Source of the DNA: CADEDV01 sp964412375
Lineage (GTDB): Bacteria > Bacteroidota > Bacteroidia > Chitinophagales > Chitinophagaceae
Direction: 5' to 3'
Assembly (NCBI GenBank): GCA_964412375.1
Contig: CAYPOD010000010.1
Location: 33,566-97,565 of the forward strand
Length of the DNA: 64,000 nt
Each line of letters starts with the position of its first letter. The first letter of the stretch is position 1. The notes under the pieces were generated by a model. It was not told the DNA's origin. It was given only the letters and a program-made list of their open reading frames with translations, and searched no databases. The position numbers were made by a program, and so were the translations under genes. Below, piece by piece: positions 44,626 through 53,474 of the stretch.

Positions 44626-45825
44626 ATGAAAACAGCAATCAATGTAACAAGGGTTATCGTCGGGGTGTTGTTTATTTTCTCCGGGCTGGTCAAAGCCATT
44701 GACCCGCTGGGACTCAGCTACAAAATGCAGGAGTTTTTTGATCTTTGGGACATGTCCTGGCTCAATCAGCATACGCTGCTTTTTTCCATCCTGATGAATG
44801 CATTTGAGATCATTGCCGGTTTTGCCCTGTTACTGGGCTGGAGGATCAGTCTCTTTAGCTGGCTGCTAATGCTGCTTATCATTTTTTTCACCTTTCTCAC
44901 CGGGTATGCCTACCTCTCAGGCAAGTTTAAAAATTGTGGTTGCTTTGGTGATTGCATCCCCATCACCCCGCTGGTTTCCTTTTTAAAAGATGTAATACTC
45001 ACTGCATTGATCGGGTTCCTGTTCTGGCACAGGGATAAGATCAGGTCCCTGTTTACTGAAAAAATCAACACGGGGCTGATGGTGCTGGTCACTGCATTCA
45101 GTTTCGGGTTGCAATGGTATAGTCTTACTTACCTGCCACCCGTGGATTGCCTGCCTTATAAGAAAGGAAATAATATTCCGGAAAAAATGAAGATGCCGGC
45201 AGATGCTGTTCCTGACAGCACGGTCATCACATTTATATATGAAAAAGCCGGTAACCAGGTGGAGTTTACAGCGGATAAATTCCCGGCTGATTTCAGCGCT
45301 GACACCTACAAATTCATAAGCCGCTATGATAAAATAATAAGAAAAGGAAAAAACAATGAGCCCCCCATTAAGGGGTTGGTTTTGTCTGGTTACACTGACA
45401 TTGATTCCACAGCCTATATTTTATCACAACCATATTCAATATTGGTTTTCATTGAAAATTTTAATGTTCCGGTGGGTAAATGGGAAAAGGACATGGGGGA
45501 ATTATATGCAACTGCCAAATCAAAAAATATTCCATTATTTTTTGTGGTGACCAATATGACAGAAACCGCTGAAAAATTCAGGGCCACTTCTTTTGCAGAT
45601 GCACCTTTAATGAAATGTGATTTTACTGCCATCCGCACCGCAGCCAGAACCAGTCCCTGTATCTATTTATTGCAGGAAGGAACCATCATCGAAAAGAAAA
45701 GTTATAAGCATATTGATGCAGTGGTGAATAAAATAAACCCACTGGCAGTTCAGCAACAGCCCGTACCTGAGCTGCAAATACCCATGGATACAATAAACCA
45801 GCAACAAACACCCGGCAACCAGTAA
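44626..45825 (+). CDS. BT_3928-type DoxX-like membrane protein
   Basis: A 399-residue protein. Four DoxX/MauE-like helices (about 1-130) contain G-Y-A-Y-L and N-C-G-C-F-G-D, a C-x-C site also seen at the MauE-like gene at 193. A fifth helix follows, then a soluble domain of about 220 residues with a thioredoxin-like flavour and a Gln/Pro-rich tail. It is found beside DUF1599 and folP in the phylum, but its role is unknown; a redox or thiol function at the membrane is inference. It ends two bases before the ABC permease start. Confidence 0.88.
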   Translation: MKTAINVTRVIVGVLFIFSGLVKAIDPLGLSYKMQEFFDLWDMSWLNQHTLLFSILMNAFEIIAGFALLLGWRISLFSWLLMLLIIFFTFLTGYAYLSGKFKNCGCFGDCIPITPLVSFLKDVILTALIGFLFWHRDKIRSLFTEKINTGLMVLVTAFSFGLQWYSLTYLPPVDCLPYKKGNNIPEKMKMPADAVPDSTVITFIYEKAGNQVEFTADKFPADFSADTYKFISRYDKIIRKGKNNEPPIKGLVLSGYTDIDSTAYILSQPYSILVFIENFNVPVGKWEKDMGELYATAKSKNIPLFFVVTNMTETAEKFRATSFADAPLMKCDFTAIRTAARTSPCIYLLQEGTIIEKKSYKHIDAVVNKINPLAVQQQPVPELQIPMDTINQQQTPGNQ

Positions 45826-45827
45826 AC

Positions 45828-46877
45828 ATGCTCCGCTACATTGGTAAAAAACTGCTTTATGGCCTGCTGGTGCTGGTAGGAGTGGTGATGCTGGTCTTTT
45901 TCCTGTTCCAGGGCTTTGGTGATCCATCAAGACTGGTGATGGGACAAAGTGGTGACAGTACCACACAGGCTAATATCCGCAAAGAACTGTATCTCGATCA
46001 GCCAAAATGGAAACAGTTTGTTTTTTACCTCAACGACGTTTCACCTGTTTGTTTTCATAGTAAAGAAGAAATACTGAACAAAAATCTCAAGGGCATATTT
46101 ATTGGCGGTGAAAAAAAGTTTGGACTAAAGTGGCCCTATCTCCGCAAATCTTACCAAAGCAAAAGAGATGTATGGAGTATGCTGATGCAGGCACTGCCAG
46201 GTACATTATTGTTAGCAACGGCTGCGATGATGATAGCCATTTTAATTGGTATCCCGCTGGGGGTGCTGGCCGCTGTCAGGCAAAATACCTGGGTGGATAC
46301 GTCTGCTGTTTTTTCCAGTATTATTGGCATCTCTGCGCCTTCATTTTTCATGGGCATTATTATCGCTTACCTGTTTGGTTTTGTTCTCAGCGACTGGACC
46401 GGTCTGCATATTTCCGGCAGTTGGTTTGAAATTAATGATGTGACGGGTGAAAAAAAACTTTCTGTTCAGAACCTGATCCTCCCTGCAGTAACATTGGGTA
46501 TTCGACCATTAGCAATCATCACTCAGCTTACCCGCAGCGCTATGCTGGATGTGATGGACCAGGACTATATCCGAACAGCCTATGCCAAAGGGTTGAGTAA
46601 AAAGACTGTCATCTGGAAACATGGTCTTCGCAACGCATTGAATCCTGTCATTACAGCCATCACCGGCTGGTTTGCCGAATTACTTGCCGGGGCTTTTTTT
46701 GTGGAATATATTTTTGGCTGGCAGGGCCTGGGAAAAGTGACCGTTGATGCATTAGAGAAACTGGACTATCCTGTCGTGATGGGTTCGGTATTGGTAGCAG
46801 CTACATTCTTTATTTTAATAAACATTCTTGCTGATATACTTTATGGAGTCATTGATCCAAGAGTGAGGGTGGAATGA
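45828..46877 (+). CDS. ABC transporter permease of the DppB/OppB type
   Basis: A 349-residue membrane protein with an N-terminal helix, a periplasmic loop of about 90 residues and about five core helices. The coupling-helix EAA region reads Y-A-K-G-L-S-K-K-T-V-I-W-K-H-G-L-R-N-A-L, typical of peptide/nickel permeases. No ATP-binding subunit, second permease or solute-binding protein lies in the window, so it is an orphan half of a transporter here. It starts two bases after the BT_3928-type gene and probably belongs to that operon. Confidence 0.9.
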   Translation: MLRYIGKKLLYGLLVLVGVVMLVFFLFQGFGDPSRLVMGQSGDSTTQANIRKELYLDQPKWKQFVFYLNDVSPVCFHSKEEILNKNLKGIFIGGEKKFGLKWPYLRKSYQSKRDVWSMLMQALPGTLLLATAAMMIAILIGIPLGVLAAVRQNTWVDTSAVFSSIIGISAPSFFMGIIIAYLFGFVLSDWTGLHISGSWFEINDVTGEKKLSVQNLILPAVTLGIRPLAIITQLTRSAMLDVMDQDYIRTAYAKGLSKKTVIWKHGLRNALNPVITAITGWFAELLAGAFFVEYIFGWQGLGKVTVDALEKLDYPVVMGSVLVAATFFILINILADILYGVIDPRVRVE

Positions 46878-46987
46878 GTTTAAAGTTTATAGTTTATAGT
46901 TTGTAGTTATTTCGCAACTGCTTCATAGTTGAAGGACTGGTACATTTTTTAGGATAACTATAAACTACAAACCACTAATTACAAACT
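46878..46987. repeat. Imperfect inverted repeat between convergent genes
   Basis: The left arm (46878-46910) is built of repeated AGTTTATAGTTT units, and the right arm (46954-46987) is its approximate complement; arms of about 33 bases enclose 43 bases. It fills the space between the permease and DUF721 stops and even reaches the DUF721 stop codon. It may form a long hairpin that ends transcription both ways. It could be a dispersed repeat family; only one copy is in the window. Confidence 0.7.
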
Positions 46988-47267
46988 ATTGTATGATCAC
47001 TTCTCTCACCACTTTTTGCCCCAGCGCTTCGTTTACCCGTTGTTTTATTTTTTCTTTTTGATAAATCAATTCATGTTTTAACGGGGCAACAGTTGTGGTA
47101 ATGATCAGTTTGTCGCCGATTATTTGAAGCTTGTCTGTATAGCGGGCAATTGTCTTCCCCATGATCTGTTCCCACACATCATGAATCTGCAGGGCCTGTA
47201 TGCCGCCTTTGATGCGGCTCTGGTTCAGGAATTCATTGATAGCGTCGGAAATCGAAAATTCACCCAT
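46986..47267 (-). CDS. DUF721 (DciA-like) protein
   Basis: A 93-residue protein with the DUF721 fold: an N-terminal helix (A-I-N-E-F-L), V-W-E-Q-I-M-G-K, then L-K-H-E-L-I-Y-Q-K-E-K-I and a closing strand V-R-E-V-I-I-Q. DUF721 includes DciA, which helps load the DnaB helicase. The start is ATG 47267; a start at 47291 adds eight residues. In Bacteroidota this gene often sits directly beside recF; here a glycosyltransferase pair separates them. Confidence 0.88.
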   Translation of the reverse strand: MGEFSISDAINEFLNQSRIKGGIQALQIHDVWEQIMGKTIARYTDKLQIIGDKLIITTTVAPLKHELIYQKEKIKQRVNEALGQKVVREVIIQ

Positions 47268-47298
47268 AGGGTAAAGATAAAATAATATCAACTGATAG

Positions 47299-48990
47299 TC
47301 ATTGAAAAATTCTTACCAGATGAGCACTTTTATAGGAATACTCTCTCGTCACTGGGTTAACAAACTTAAACTTGATCATTGTAAGATGATAGTCTGGGGT
47401 TGTAAATAGAATCTCTGTTTTAAAATGGTGGCGAAGTGAATCAAGATCAGCATTCTTAACGAAAAGAAATACATCTTTTTTTTGGCTAATTTTATTCGAT
47501 ATCTCTTGTTCAGAAATCAATGGCCTCCACTTTTTACTGTAAAAATCAAATGATCTGACAACATTTTTATATAGATAAACATTATCCCAGTCAATTTTTC
47601 GGTTTTCAATTTCTTTTGCTATCTGACTCCCGGCCTGATATTTTCCAATTGTTGGGTAAAAGTGAGTATTTAGAATAAAGTTTAGCAATAAAATCATTAA
47701 CACCGAAGGATACCATACTGCCAGCAACTTGTCAGGTTTAGCTTGAAATAACACATAAAAAATATATATAAGTAAGCTTATTGAAATAAGAATCACAATC
47801 CAGTTATTCAAAGGAAAAGCCCAAACACATAACAGGCACAAAAAAATAAAAATAAGAGAAACAATAGCTGACTGAGCTATGTAAAGCCTCTTTAAAATTA
47901 CATTCTTTTTTTTCTCGTAAAGGCAATATAGATAGCCAGCTGTAAAAATGGACAACAGTGGAAATAATATATTTAGATAGTGTGGCAGTTTAAATTTTGC
48001 AAAAGACATAATAATTATCATTATCCACGTCCCAGCAAAACATAATTGCTCTTTCCGGTAGAAAGAAGTAAAGCGGGATTTGAATAATTCTTTGATTCTG
48101 TCAAACACACCAGTGTACAGTATGACGGACCACGGCAAAAATGCCCATAGAAGGGTATGGAAAAAAAAGATAAATTCCGGATTTGTGATATGATGTCGGT
48201 CACCAGAAAATCTTTCAAAACTTTGCGTCCACAACAAGAATTTAACACCCGACATATTCTGTCCTCCGTTTACAAATTTTTCCGGATGAAGATCGAACTG
48301 AAGATAATAGAAATACAAAATCGGAGAAAGGGTAATAAAAAATACTAGAATTCCAACTAGCAATTTCCAGTTAAAAAATGACCTCCACTGTTTTGATCCG
48401 GCTATATAAAACATCAAAACTGTTCCGGATACAAGTACGGCAATCATTCCTTTTGTGCCTACTGCTGCTGCAAGGAATACAGCGCCACCGATCATATTAA
48501 CTATTCTCTGACTTTTTACAAATGTGACAAACTGCCATATAGCCAGCACTACGAAACTTGTGAGCAATGAGTCGGTTCTAACGTCATGATTAGAAATAAT
48601 GATTGCCTGAGAGGTCATAAAAAAAATAGCAGCCAACCGGCCAACTGAAGAATTGTACAAAATTGCCCCGATCCTGAATGTCGCAAATGCCCCGCCAAAA
48701 CAAATTATTACAGTAAAAAGTCTGTATGTCCAGTCGTGAACACCAAATAGTTTATAGCCAAGCATCCCCGACCAAAACAACATATGGGGTTTGTCGAGAT
48801 AGTCAATTACCCCGCCAGTATTAAAGTCATGATTCATAATATTAATCCAATCATTGCGATAATACATCTGTTGCGCAATAGACGCATACTCTGGAGCATC
48901 ATGACCGATTAAATAAGGAAATAACAACCCTGTGATCAGAATTGTAATTATCAGAAACCATGAAACCCTATTGGCGACCCCTGGATTCAT
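47299..48990 (-). CDS. GT39/ArnT-like membrane glycosyltransferase
   Basis: A 563-residue protein with about 11-12 membrane helices. The first periplasmic loop has the acidic motif G-H-D-A-P-E-Y-A (an Asp-Glu pair as in GT39/GT83 enzymes such as ArnT and PMT), and a later D-K-P-H-M-L-F-W replaces the usual K-P-P-L. Such enzymes move a sugar from a lipid-phosphate donor to an envelope acceptor. Two 60-base lines counted by hand (47401 and 48001) each give 33% G+C, against 45% in recF and 50% at 52321. It is divergent from a GT2 enzyme that could make the donor. Confidence 0.87.
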   Translation of the reverse strand: MNPGVANRVSWFLIITILITGLLFPYLIGHDAPEYASIAQQMYYRNDWINIMNHDFNTGGVIDYLDKPHMLFWSGMLGYKLFGVHDWTYRLFTVIICFGGAFATFRIGAILYNSSVGRLAAIFFMTSQAIIISNHDVRTDSLLTSFVVLAIWQFVTFVKSQRIVNMIGGAVFLAAAVGTKGMIAVLVSGTVLMFYIAGSKQWRSFFNWKLLVGILVFFITLSPILYFYYLQFDLHPEKFVNGGQNMSGVKFLLWTQSFERFSGDRHHITNPEFIFFFHTLLWAFLPWSVILYTGVFDRIKELFKSRFTSFYRKEQLCFAGTWIMIIIMSFAKFKLPHYLNILFPLLSIFTAGYLYCLYEKKKNVILKRLYIAQSAIVSLIFIFLCLLCVWAFPLNNWIVILISISLLIYIFYVLFQAKPDKLLAVWYPSVLMILLLNFILNTHFYPTIGKYQAGSQIAKEIENRKIDWDNVYLYKNVVRSFDFYSKKWRPLISEQEISNKISQKKDVFLFVKNADLDSLRHHFKTEILFTTPDYHLTMIKFKFVNPVTREYSYKSAHLVRIFQ

Positions 48991-49044
48991 TCTTACCTAA
49001 GTTAAAAAAAAATCTTAACTTTTCTCAGACAAAAACTATTTTCC

Positions 49045-49995
49045 GTGGCGCAGAACAAACAGTGCCCGTTGCTTGCTTTTGTAATTCCCTGTTATAATGA
49101 GGAAGAAATATTACCATCTACAGTTTCAAAGCTTCTGGGAACACTGAATTTATATATTGATGATTGCTATGTAGACAAGGGTAGTTTCATTTTGTTAGTT
49201 GATGATGGCAGTTCTGACAATACTTTCTCTGTTATAAGGCAGTTTTCTTCTGCCAGGTTGAAAGGATTAAGGCTTGCCGGAAATGTAGGTCACCAGAACG
49301 CCTTGCTAGCAGGAATTCATTTTGTTACCGGTAAAGCTGATTGTATGATTTCCTTGGATGCTGATCTGCAGGATGATATCTCTGCATTCAGGGAGATGAT
49401 AGAGCAATATAAGCAGGGTTCGCATATTGTATATGGTGTAAGAAAAAACCGGGAAACTGACAGCTTTTTTAAAAGAAAGACTGCCCAAATATTTAACCGT
49501 ATGCTCCAAAAATGGGGAGTTAAAACAATTTACAATCACGCAGATTGCCGTCTTTTGTCAGATACAATTTTGCATGAGTTTAAAAAGTATGACGAAGTAA
49601 ACCTTTATTTACGAGGAATTTTTCCCAGCATGGGTTTTAAATCTTCAAATGTTTACTATAGCAGACAACGCCGCTTAGCAGGAAAAACCAAATACCCAAT
49701 CGGGAAAATGATAAAGTTTGCAATAGAGGGGATTACGTCATTTACTAACAAGCCACTTAAAATAATTACTTGGATAGGAGTCGCTGTATTTGTAATAAGT
49801 TTGTTTTTGAGTATTTGGGTTCTTTATGTTGTAATACGGGGGAAAAGTGTACCTGGCTGGGCTTCAATAACGCTACCTGTTTATTTTCTTGGAGGTATAC
49901 AACTTTTGGCAATTGGTGTTTTGGGTGAATATATTTCCAAAATCTATATGGAAACAAAACGGAGACCCAAGTATCATATCGAAGAGGAAACTTAA
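49045..49995 (+). CDS. GT2-family polyprenyl-phosphate glycosyltransferase
   Basis: A 316-residue enzyme: a GT-A domain (V-I-P-C-Y-N-E-E-E, L-V-D-D-G-S-S-D-N-T, D-A-D-L-Q-D-D) followed by two C-terminal membrane helices. This is the DPM1/GtrB layout that loads a sugar from a nucleotide donor onto a polyprenyl phosphate. It could supply the divergent GT39-like enzyme 54 bases away. It starts with GTG at 49045. The region is AT-rich (23 of 60 G+C in the line at 49501). Confidence 0.9.
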   Translation: MAQNKQCPLLAFVIPCYNEEEILPSTVSKLLGTLNLYIDDCYVDKGSFILLVDDGSSDNTFSVIRQFSSARLKGLRLAGNVGHQNALLAGIHFVTGKADCMISLDADLQDDISAFREMIEQYKQGSHIVYGVRKNRETDSFFKRKTAQIFNRMLQKWGVKTIYNHADCRLLSDTILHEFKKYDEVNLYLRGIFPSMGFKSSNVYYSRQRRLAGKTKYPIGKMIKFAIEGITSFTNKPLKIITWIGVAVFVISLFLSIWVLYVVIRGKSVPGWASITLPVYFLGGIQLLAIGVLGEYISKIYMETKRRPKYHIEEET

Positions 49996-50012
49996 TATTA
50001 TATCCTCATACG

Positions 50013-51092
50013 TTACAGTGAAATTATCTTGTAATTATTTGAAAACAGTTCAAGGTGTTTCTGTAATTTTTCCTCGTTAGTGTCCGTAATAAACACCTGG
50101 CCCTCATTTTCCACACACACTTTTTTCAAAAGATTGGTGATTCGGTCTTCATCCAATTTTTCAAACACATCATCCAGCAGCAATAGGGGAGCAAAATGTT
50201 TTTCATTTTTTAAAACTTCCATTTCAGCCAGCTTCATCGCAAATAACAGGCTTTTTCGCTGGCCCTGCGAAGCAGTATTGCGAAACAACTGGCTGCCAAG
50301 ATTTATCTCAATATCATCGCGGTGAATACCTGAAGTGCTGCGCTGGGAATAAACATCTTTGGTGCGGGTCGCTTTGAGCAAGCCGGCAAAAGATGCCTGC
50401 AATAATTCGCTGTCATAAACCAGTGAGATATCCTCGGGCTGGCTTGCTATTTCCTGGTACAGCTTTTTCACTGCAGGCAAAAAAGAAATCATGAATGTTT
50501 TGCGACAGTCAAAAATATATTCGCCGGGTTTCAGCAGTTGCTCATCCAGCACATCCAGCAGCGAAAAGTCCTTTTGACCTGTTTCGGCAAATGATTTCAG
50601 TAACGAATTTCGCTGCAGCAACAGTTTGTTGTAGGTAATAAGTTGTTGCAGGTAGACCGCATCCACCTGTGAAAGCAGGGCATCCAGAAATTTTCGTCTT
50701 TCTTCACTCCCCCCGGTGATCAGCAGGGCATCATCAGGCGCAATGACCACACAGGGATAATGCCCGATATGCTGTGAGAATTTCTCATAAAGCGTATCAT
50801 TTACCAAAAACTCTTTTTTGCCAGTCTCCCGCAGGATGCAGACCGCTTTTTCCGGTTTATCCCGCAACACAAAATTGCCTTCGATGCGAAAGCCGCTTTT
50901 ACCCTGTTTCACACTATGGCTGTCACGGGTGAAATAGCTCTTGGTAAAACAGAGGTAGTGAATAGCATCGAGCAGATTTGTTTTGCCCGCCCCGTTGCGG
51001 CCACTTATGCCAATTATTCTTTCTGTGAAAGTGAATGTTTGCTGGTCATAATTCTTGAACTGGTAGAGCGATATAGCATTTATCCGGAGCAT
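50013..51092 (-). CDS. recF: DNA replication and repair protein RecF
   Basis: A 359-residue SMC-like ATPase that loads RecA at gaps together with RecO and RecR. Walker A is G-R-N-G-A-G-K-T-N, the signature S-Q-G-Q-R-K-S and Walker B L-L-L-L-D-D-V-F are near the C-terminus. The ATG at 51092 is used; an earlier in-frame codon at 51122 adds ten residues. It is divergent from pdhA and ends 17 bases after the GT2 stop in a tail-to-tail arrangement. Confidence 0.96.
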   Translation of the reverse strand: MLRINAISLYQFKNYDQQTFTFTERIIGISGRNGAGKTNLLDAIHYLCFTKSYFTRDSHSVKQGKSGFRIEGNFVLRDKPEKAVCILRETGKKEFLVNDTLYEKFSQHIGHYPCVVIAPDDALLITGGSEERRKFLDALLSQVDAVYLQQLITYNKLLLQRNSLLKSFAETGQKDFSLLDVLDEQLLKPGEYIFDCRKTFMISFLPAVKKLYQEIASQPEDISLVYDSELLQASFAGLLKATRTKDVYSQRSTSGIHRDDIEINLGSQLFRNTASQGQRKSLLFAMKLAEMEVLKNEKHFAPLLLLDDVFEKLDEDRITNLLKKVCVENEGQVFITDTNEEKLQKHLELFSNNYKIISL

Positions 51093-51204
51093 CGGGTTTG
51101 CAAGATAGCCGTTGAAAAGCATATCCTATGAAAACCAGTTGACAGGAGCTTTAAAATGGGTTAAATCCCTAAAAATCAAAAGTCTGAATTTCCATTTTTA
51201 CCCT

Positions 51205-51212
51205 TATTTTTG
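51205..51212 (+). promoter_or_regulatory. -7 element upstream of pdhA
   Basis: TATTTTTG matches TAnnTTTG, 19 bases before the GTG start at 51232. The leader would be about 14 bases. No TTTG is present at the -33 position. Confidence 0.45.
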
Positions 51213-51231
51213 CCCCTCAAATTTTTAGCCG

Positions 51232-52227
51232 GTGGCAACCCAATTCTCAAAGGAAACATACCTGTACTGGTACGAACTGATGCAGCTTATCCGCCAGTTT
51301 GAGTTAATGGCGGAGGAGAAATACAAAATGGAAGGCAAGATCCGCGGTTTTTTCCATGCCTATATAGGACAGGAAGCCATAGCCGCCGGCTGTATGACTG
51401 CCACCCGGCCCGATGATCTTTTTATCACTGCTTATAGGGACCACGGCCTGGCGATTGCCAAAGGTGTTTCTGTAAACAGTTGCATGGCAGAATTGTATGG
51501 CAAGGCCACCGGATGCGCCAAAGGAAAAGGCGGCAGTATGCACTTTTTTGGAAAGGATGTCGGCTTTTTTGGTGGTCATGGCATTGTGGGAGCACAAATT
51601 GGAACAGGAGCTGGTCTGGCATTTGCCGAACAATACAGGGGAACGGATAATGTAGTGCTGTGCTTTTTTGGAGATGGCGCTGCACGGCAGGGTATGCTGC
51701 ATGAAACATTCAACCTTGCAATGCTCTGGAAACTCCCGGTCATATTTATCTGTGAAAATAATAACTACGCTATGGGTACATCGGTTGAACGTACCTCTAA
51801 CGTCGTGGATATTTACAAACTGGGCGATGCTTATGAAATGCCGGCTGATGCCATTGATGGCATGAGCACCGAAGCGGTGCATGAAGGTATTGGCAGAGCT
51901 GTGAAAAGAGCAAGAGAAAAGGGTGGGCCCACTTTATTGGAAATTAAAACATACCGTTATAAAGGACACTCAATCAGCGACCCGCAGAAATACAGAACGA
52001 AAGAAGAAGTTGACGAATACAAAGACAAAGACCCGATTCAGCAGGTGCTAAAAACCATTCTGAAAAAGAAATTTGCTACTCAGGCTGAAATTGATGCCAT
52101 TGACAAAAGAGTAGATGATATTGTAGCTGAATCTGTGAAGTTTGCCGAAGAGAGTCCCTGGCCGGATGATGACGAAGTGTTAAAGGATGTATATGTGGAT
52201 CAAAACTATCCGTTTATTACCGACTAA
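51232..52227 (+). CDS. pdhA: Pyruvate dehydrogenase E1 component, alpha subunit
   Basis: A 331-residue thiamine-diphosphate enzyme that decarboxylates pyruvate. The Y-R-D-H-G motif, the cofactor-binding G-D-G-A-A-R-Q-G ... N-N-Y-A (the GDG-N motif) and the phosphorylation-loop region Y-R-Y-K-G-H-S-I-S-D-P are all present. It begins at a GTG codon. The E1 beta and E2 genes do not follow; a TPR gene lies 42 bases downstream, so the complex is encoded in separate places. Confidence 0.93.
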   Translation: MATQFSKETYLYWYELMQLIRQFELMAEEKYKMEGKIRGFFHAYIGQEAIAAGCMTATRPDDLFITAYRDHGLAIAKGVSVNSCMAELYGKATGCAKGKGGSMHFFGKDVGFFGGHGIVGAQIGTGAGLAFAEQYRGTDNVVLCFFGDGAARQGMLHETFNLAMLWKLPVIFICENNNYAMGTSVERTSNVVDIYKLGDAYEMPADAIDGMSTEAVHEGIGRAVKRAREKGGPTLLEIKTYRYKGHSISDPQKYRTKEEVDEYKDKDPIQQVLKTILKKKFATQAEIDAIDKRVDDIVAESVKFAEESPWPDDDEVLKDVYVDQNYPFITD

Positions 52228-52269
52228 TTATTTCCTAAGCAATAAACATTACAAACAGAAAACCCGATT

Positions 52270-52953
52270 ATGGCAGAAAAGAAAAAAGTGGAACTGAGCG
52301 GTGAAGAATTGGTAGAAAAAGCCAAAGACTTCTGGACCCGGAACAGTAAGACAATACTCATTGCCTGCGCTGTGGTGATAGTAGGTGCCGGCGGCTGGCT
52401 CGGTTATAAGTATTTTATCAAAGGCCCCAACGAAGCCAAGGCCCATGAAGCCCTTTATAAAGCCGAAGAATATTTTCGCATGGACTCGCTGAACCTTGCA
52501 TTGAATGGTGACGGACAGCACCCTGGTTTTCTTCGGGTGATCAGCAAACACAGCGGAACCAAAGCAGCTAACCTGGCAGCCTTTTATGCCGGAAGTTGCT
52601 ATATCAGGCTCAATGAAAATGAAAACGCCGTCAAATACCTGAAGAAGTTCAGCAGTAATTCCAAACCAGTGCAGGCAAGGGCATATAAGCTTTTGGGTGA
52701 TGCATTGGCTGATCTTGGCAAAGGAAAAGAGGCGCTGGACTATTATAAAAAATCAGCCCGGCATTTTGAAACAGACAAAGCCAGTTCTTCAGAAGCATTG
52801 TTCCTGGCAGCCTACCTGGCCGACCGTGTGCTGAAGGACCCGAAAGAAGCGATCAGTTTATATAAAGAACTGAAAGAAAAATATCCGTTCACGCAATACG
52901 GTAACCAGGCAGACAACTTCCTGGCACAATTAGGTGTTTACAATACAAACTGA
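52270..52953 (+). CDS. Membrane-anchored TPR protein (YfgM-like)
   Basis: A 227-residue protein: a charged cytosolic N-terminus, one membrane helix (about 28-47), and several tetratricopeptide-like helical pairs. The anchor and layout resemble YfgM/TPR-type periplasmic chaperone partners. Partner proteins are unknown. ribH starts two bases after its stop, so they are translationally linked. Confidence 0.88.
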   Translation: MAEKKKVELSGEELVEKAKDFWTRNSKTILIACAVVIVGAGGWLGYKYFIKGPNEAKAHEALYKAEEYFRMDSLNLALNGDGQHPGFLRVISKHSGTKAANLAAFYAGSCYIRLNENENAVKYLKKFSSNSKPVQARAYKLLGDALADLGKGKEALDYYKKSARHFETDKASSSEALFLAAYLADRVLKDPKEAISLYKELKEKYPFTQYGNQADNFLAQLGVYNTN

Positions 52954-52955
52954 TC

Positions 52956-53456
52956 ATGGCTGACATAGCAAACAGTAAACTTTTGCAAACCAGTGCAGGC
53001 ATTCTGAAAAAGGATGCCTGCGTTGTTTTGGTGAAAACGGAATGGAATGCTGCCATAGTAGACGAATTGGAAAAAGGGGCAATAACAGCATTGAAAAAGC
53101 AGGGTGTTCATAAAATCGTAGTTATTACGGTTCCCGGCGCTGTTGAAATTCCATTTGCTGTGAAAAGTTATTGGGAAAATGCCGGCAAAAAAAGAAAACC
53201 GGATGCGTTTATGGCATTAGGTTGTGTAGTGCGGGGTGATACACCCCACTTTGATTATGTCTGCAAAATAGTAACCGAGGGAGTGCTGCAGCTTAATCTA
53301 AGCCTGCCGGTACCAACGGTGTTTGGTGTGCTGACCGTTGACAATGAACAACAGGCCAAAGAAAGAATTGGCGGCAGTCATGGCCACAAAGGAGAAGAAG
53401 CTGCAATTACAGCAATCAAAATGATCAGGCTTAATCAATCTTTTAAAACGAAGTAA
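52956..53456 (+). CDS. ribH: 6,7-dimethyl-8-ribityllumazine synthase
   Basis: A 166-residue enzyme of riboflavin biosynthesis that condenses the pyrimidine and four-carbon precursors to lumazine. The phosphate-site motif G-C-V-V-R-G-D-T-P-H-F-D with catalytic His and the substrate motif V-P-G-A-V-E-I-P are both present. It usually forms 60-subunit or pentameric shells. It is two bases downstream of the TPR gene; the other rib genes are elsewhere. Confidence 0.96.
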   Translation: MADIANSKLLQTSAGILKKDACVVLVKTEWNAAIVDELEKGAITALKKQGVHKIVVITVPGAVEIPFAVKSYWENAGKKRKPDAFMALGCVVRGDTPHFDYVCKIVTEGVLQLNLSLPVPTVFGVLTVDNEQQAKERIGGSHGHKGEEAAITAIKMIRLNQSFKTK

Positions 53457-53474
53457 CGCAGCATTTAACCGGGC

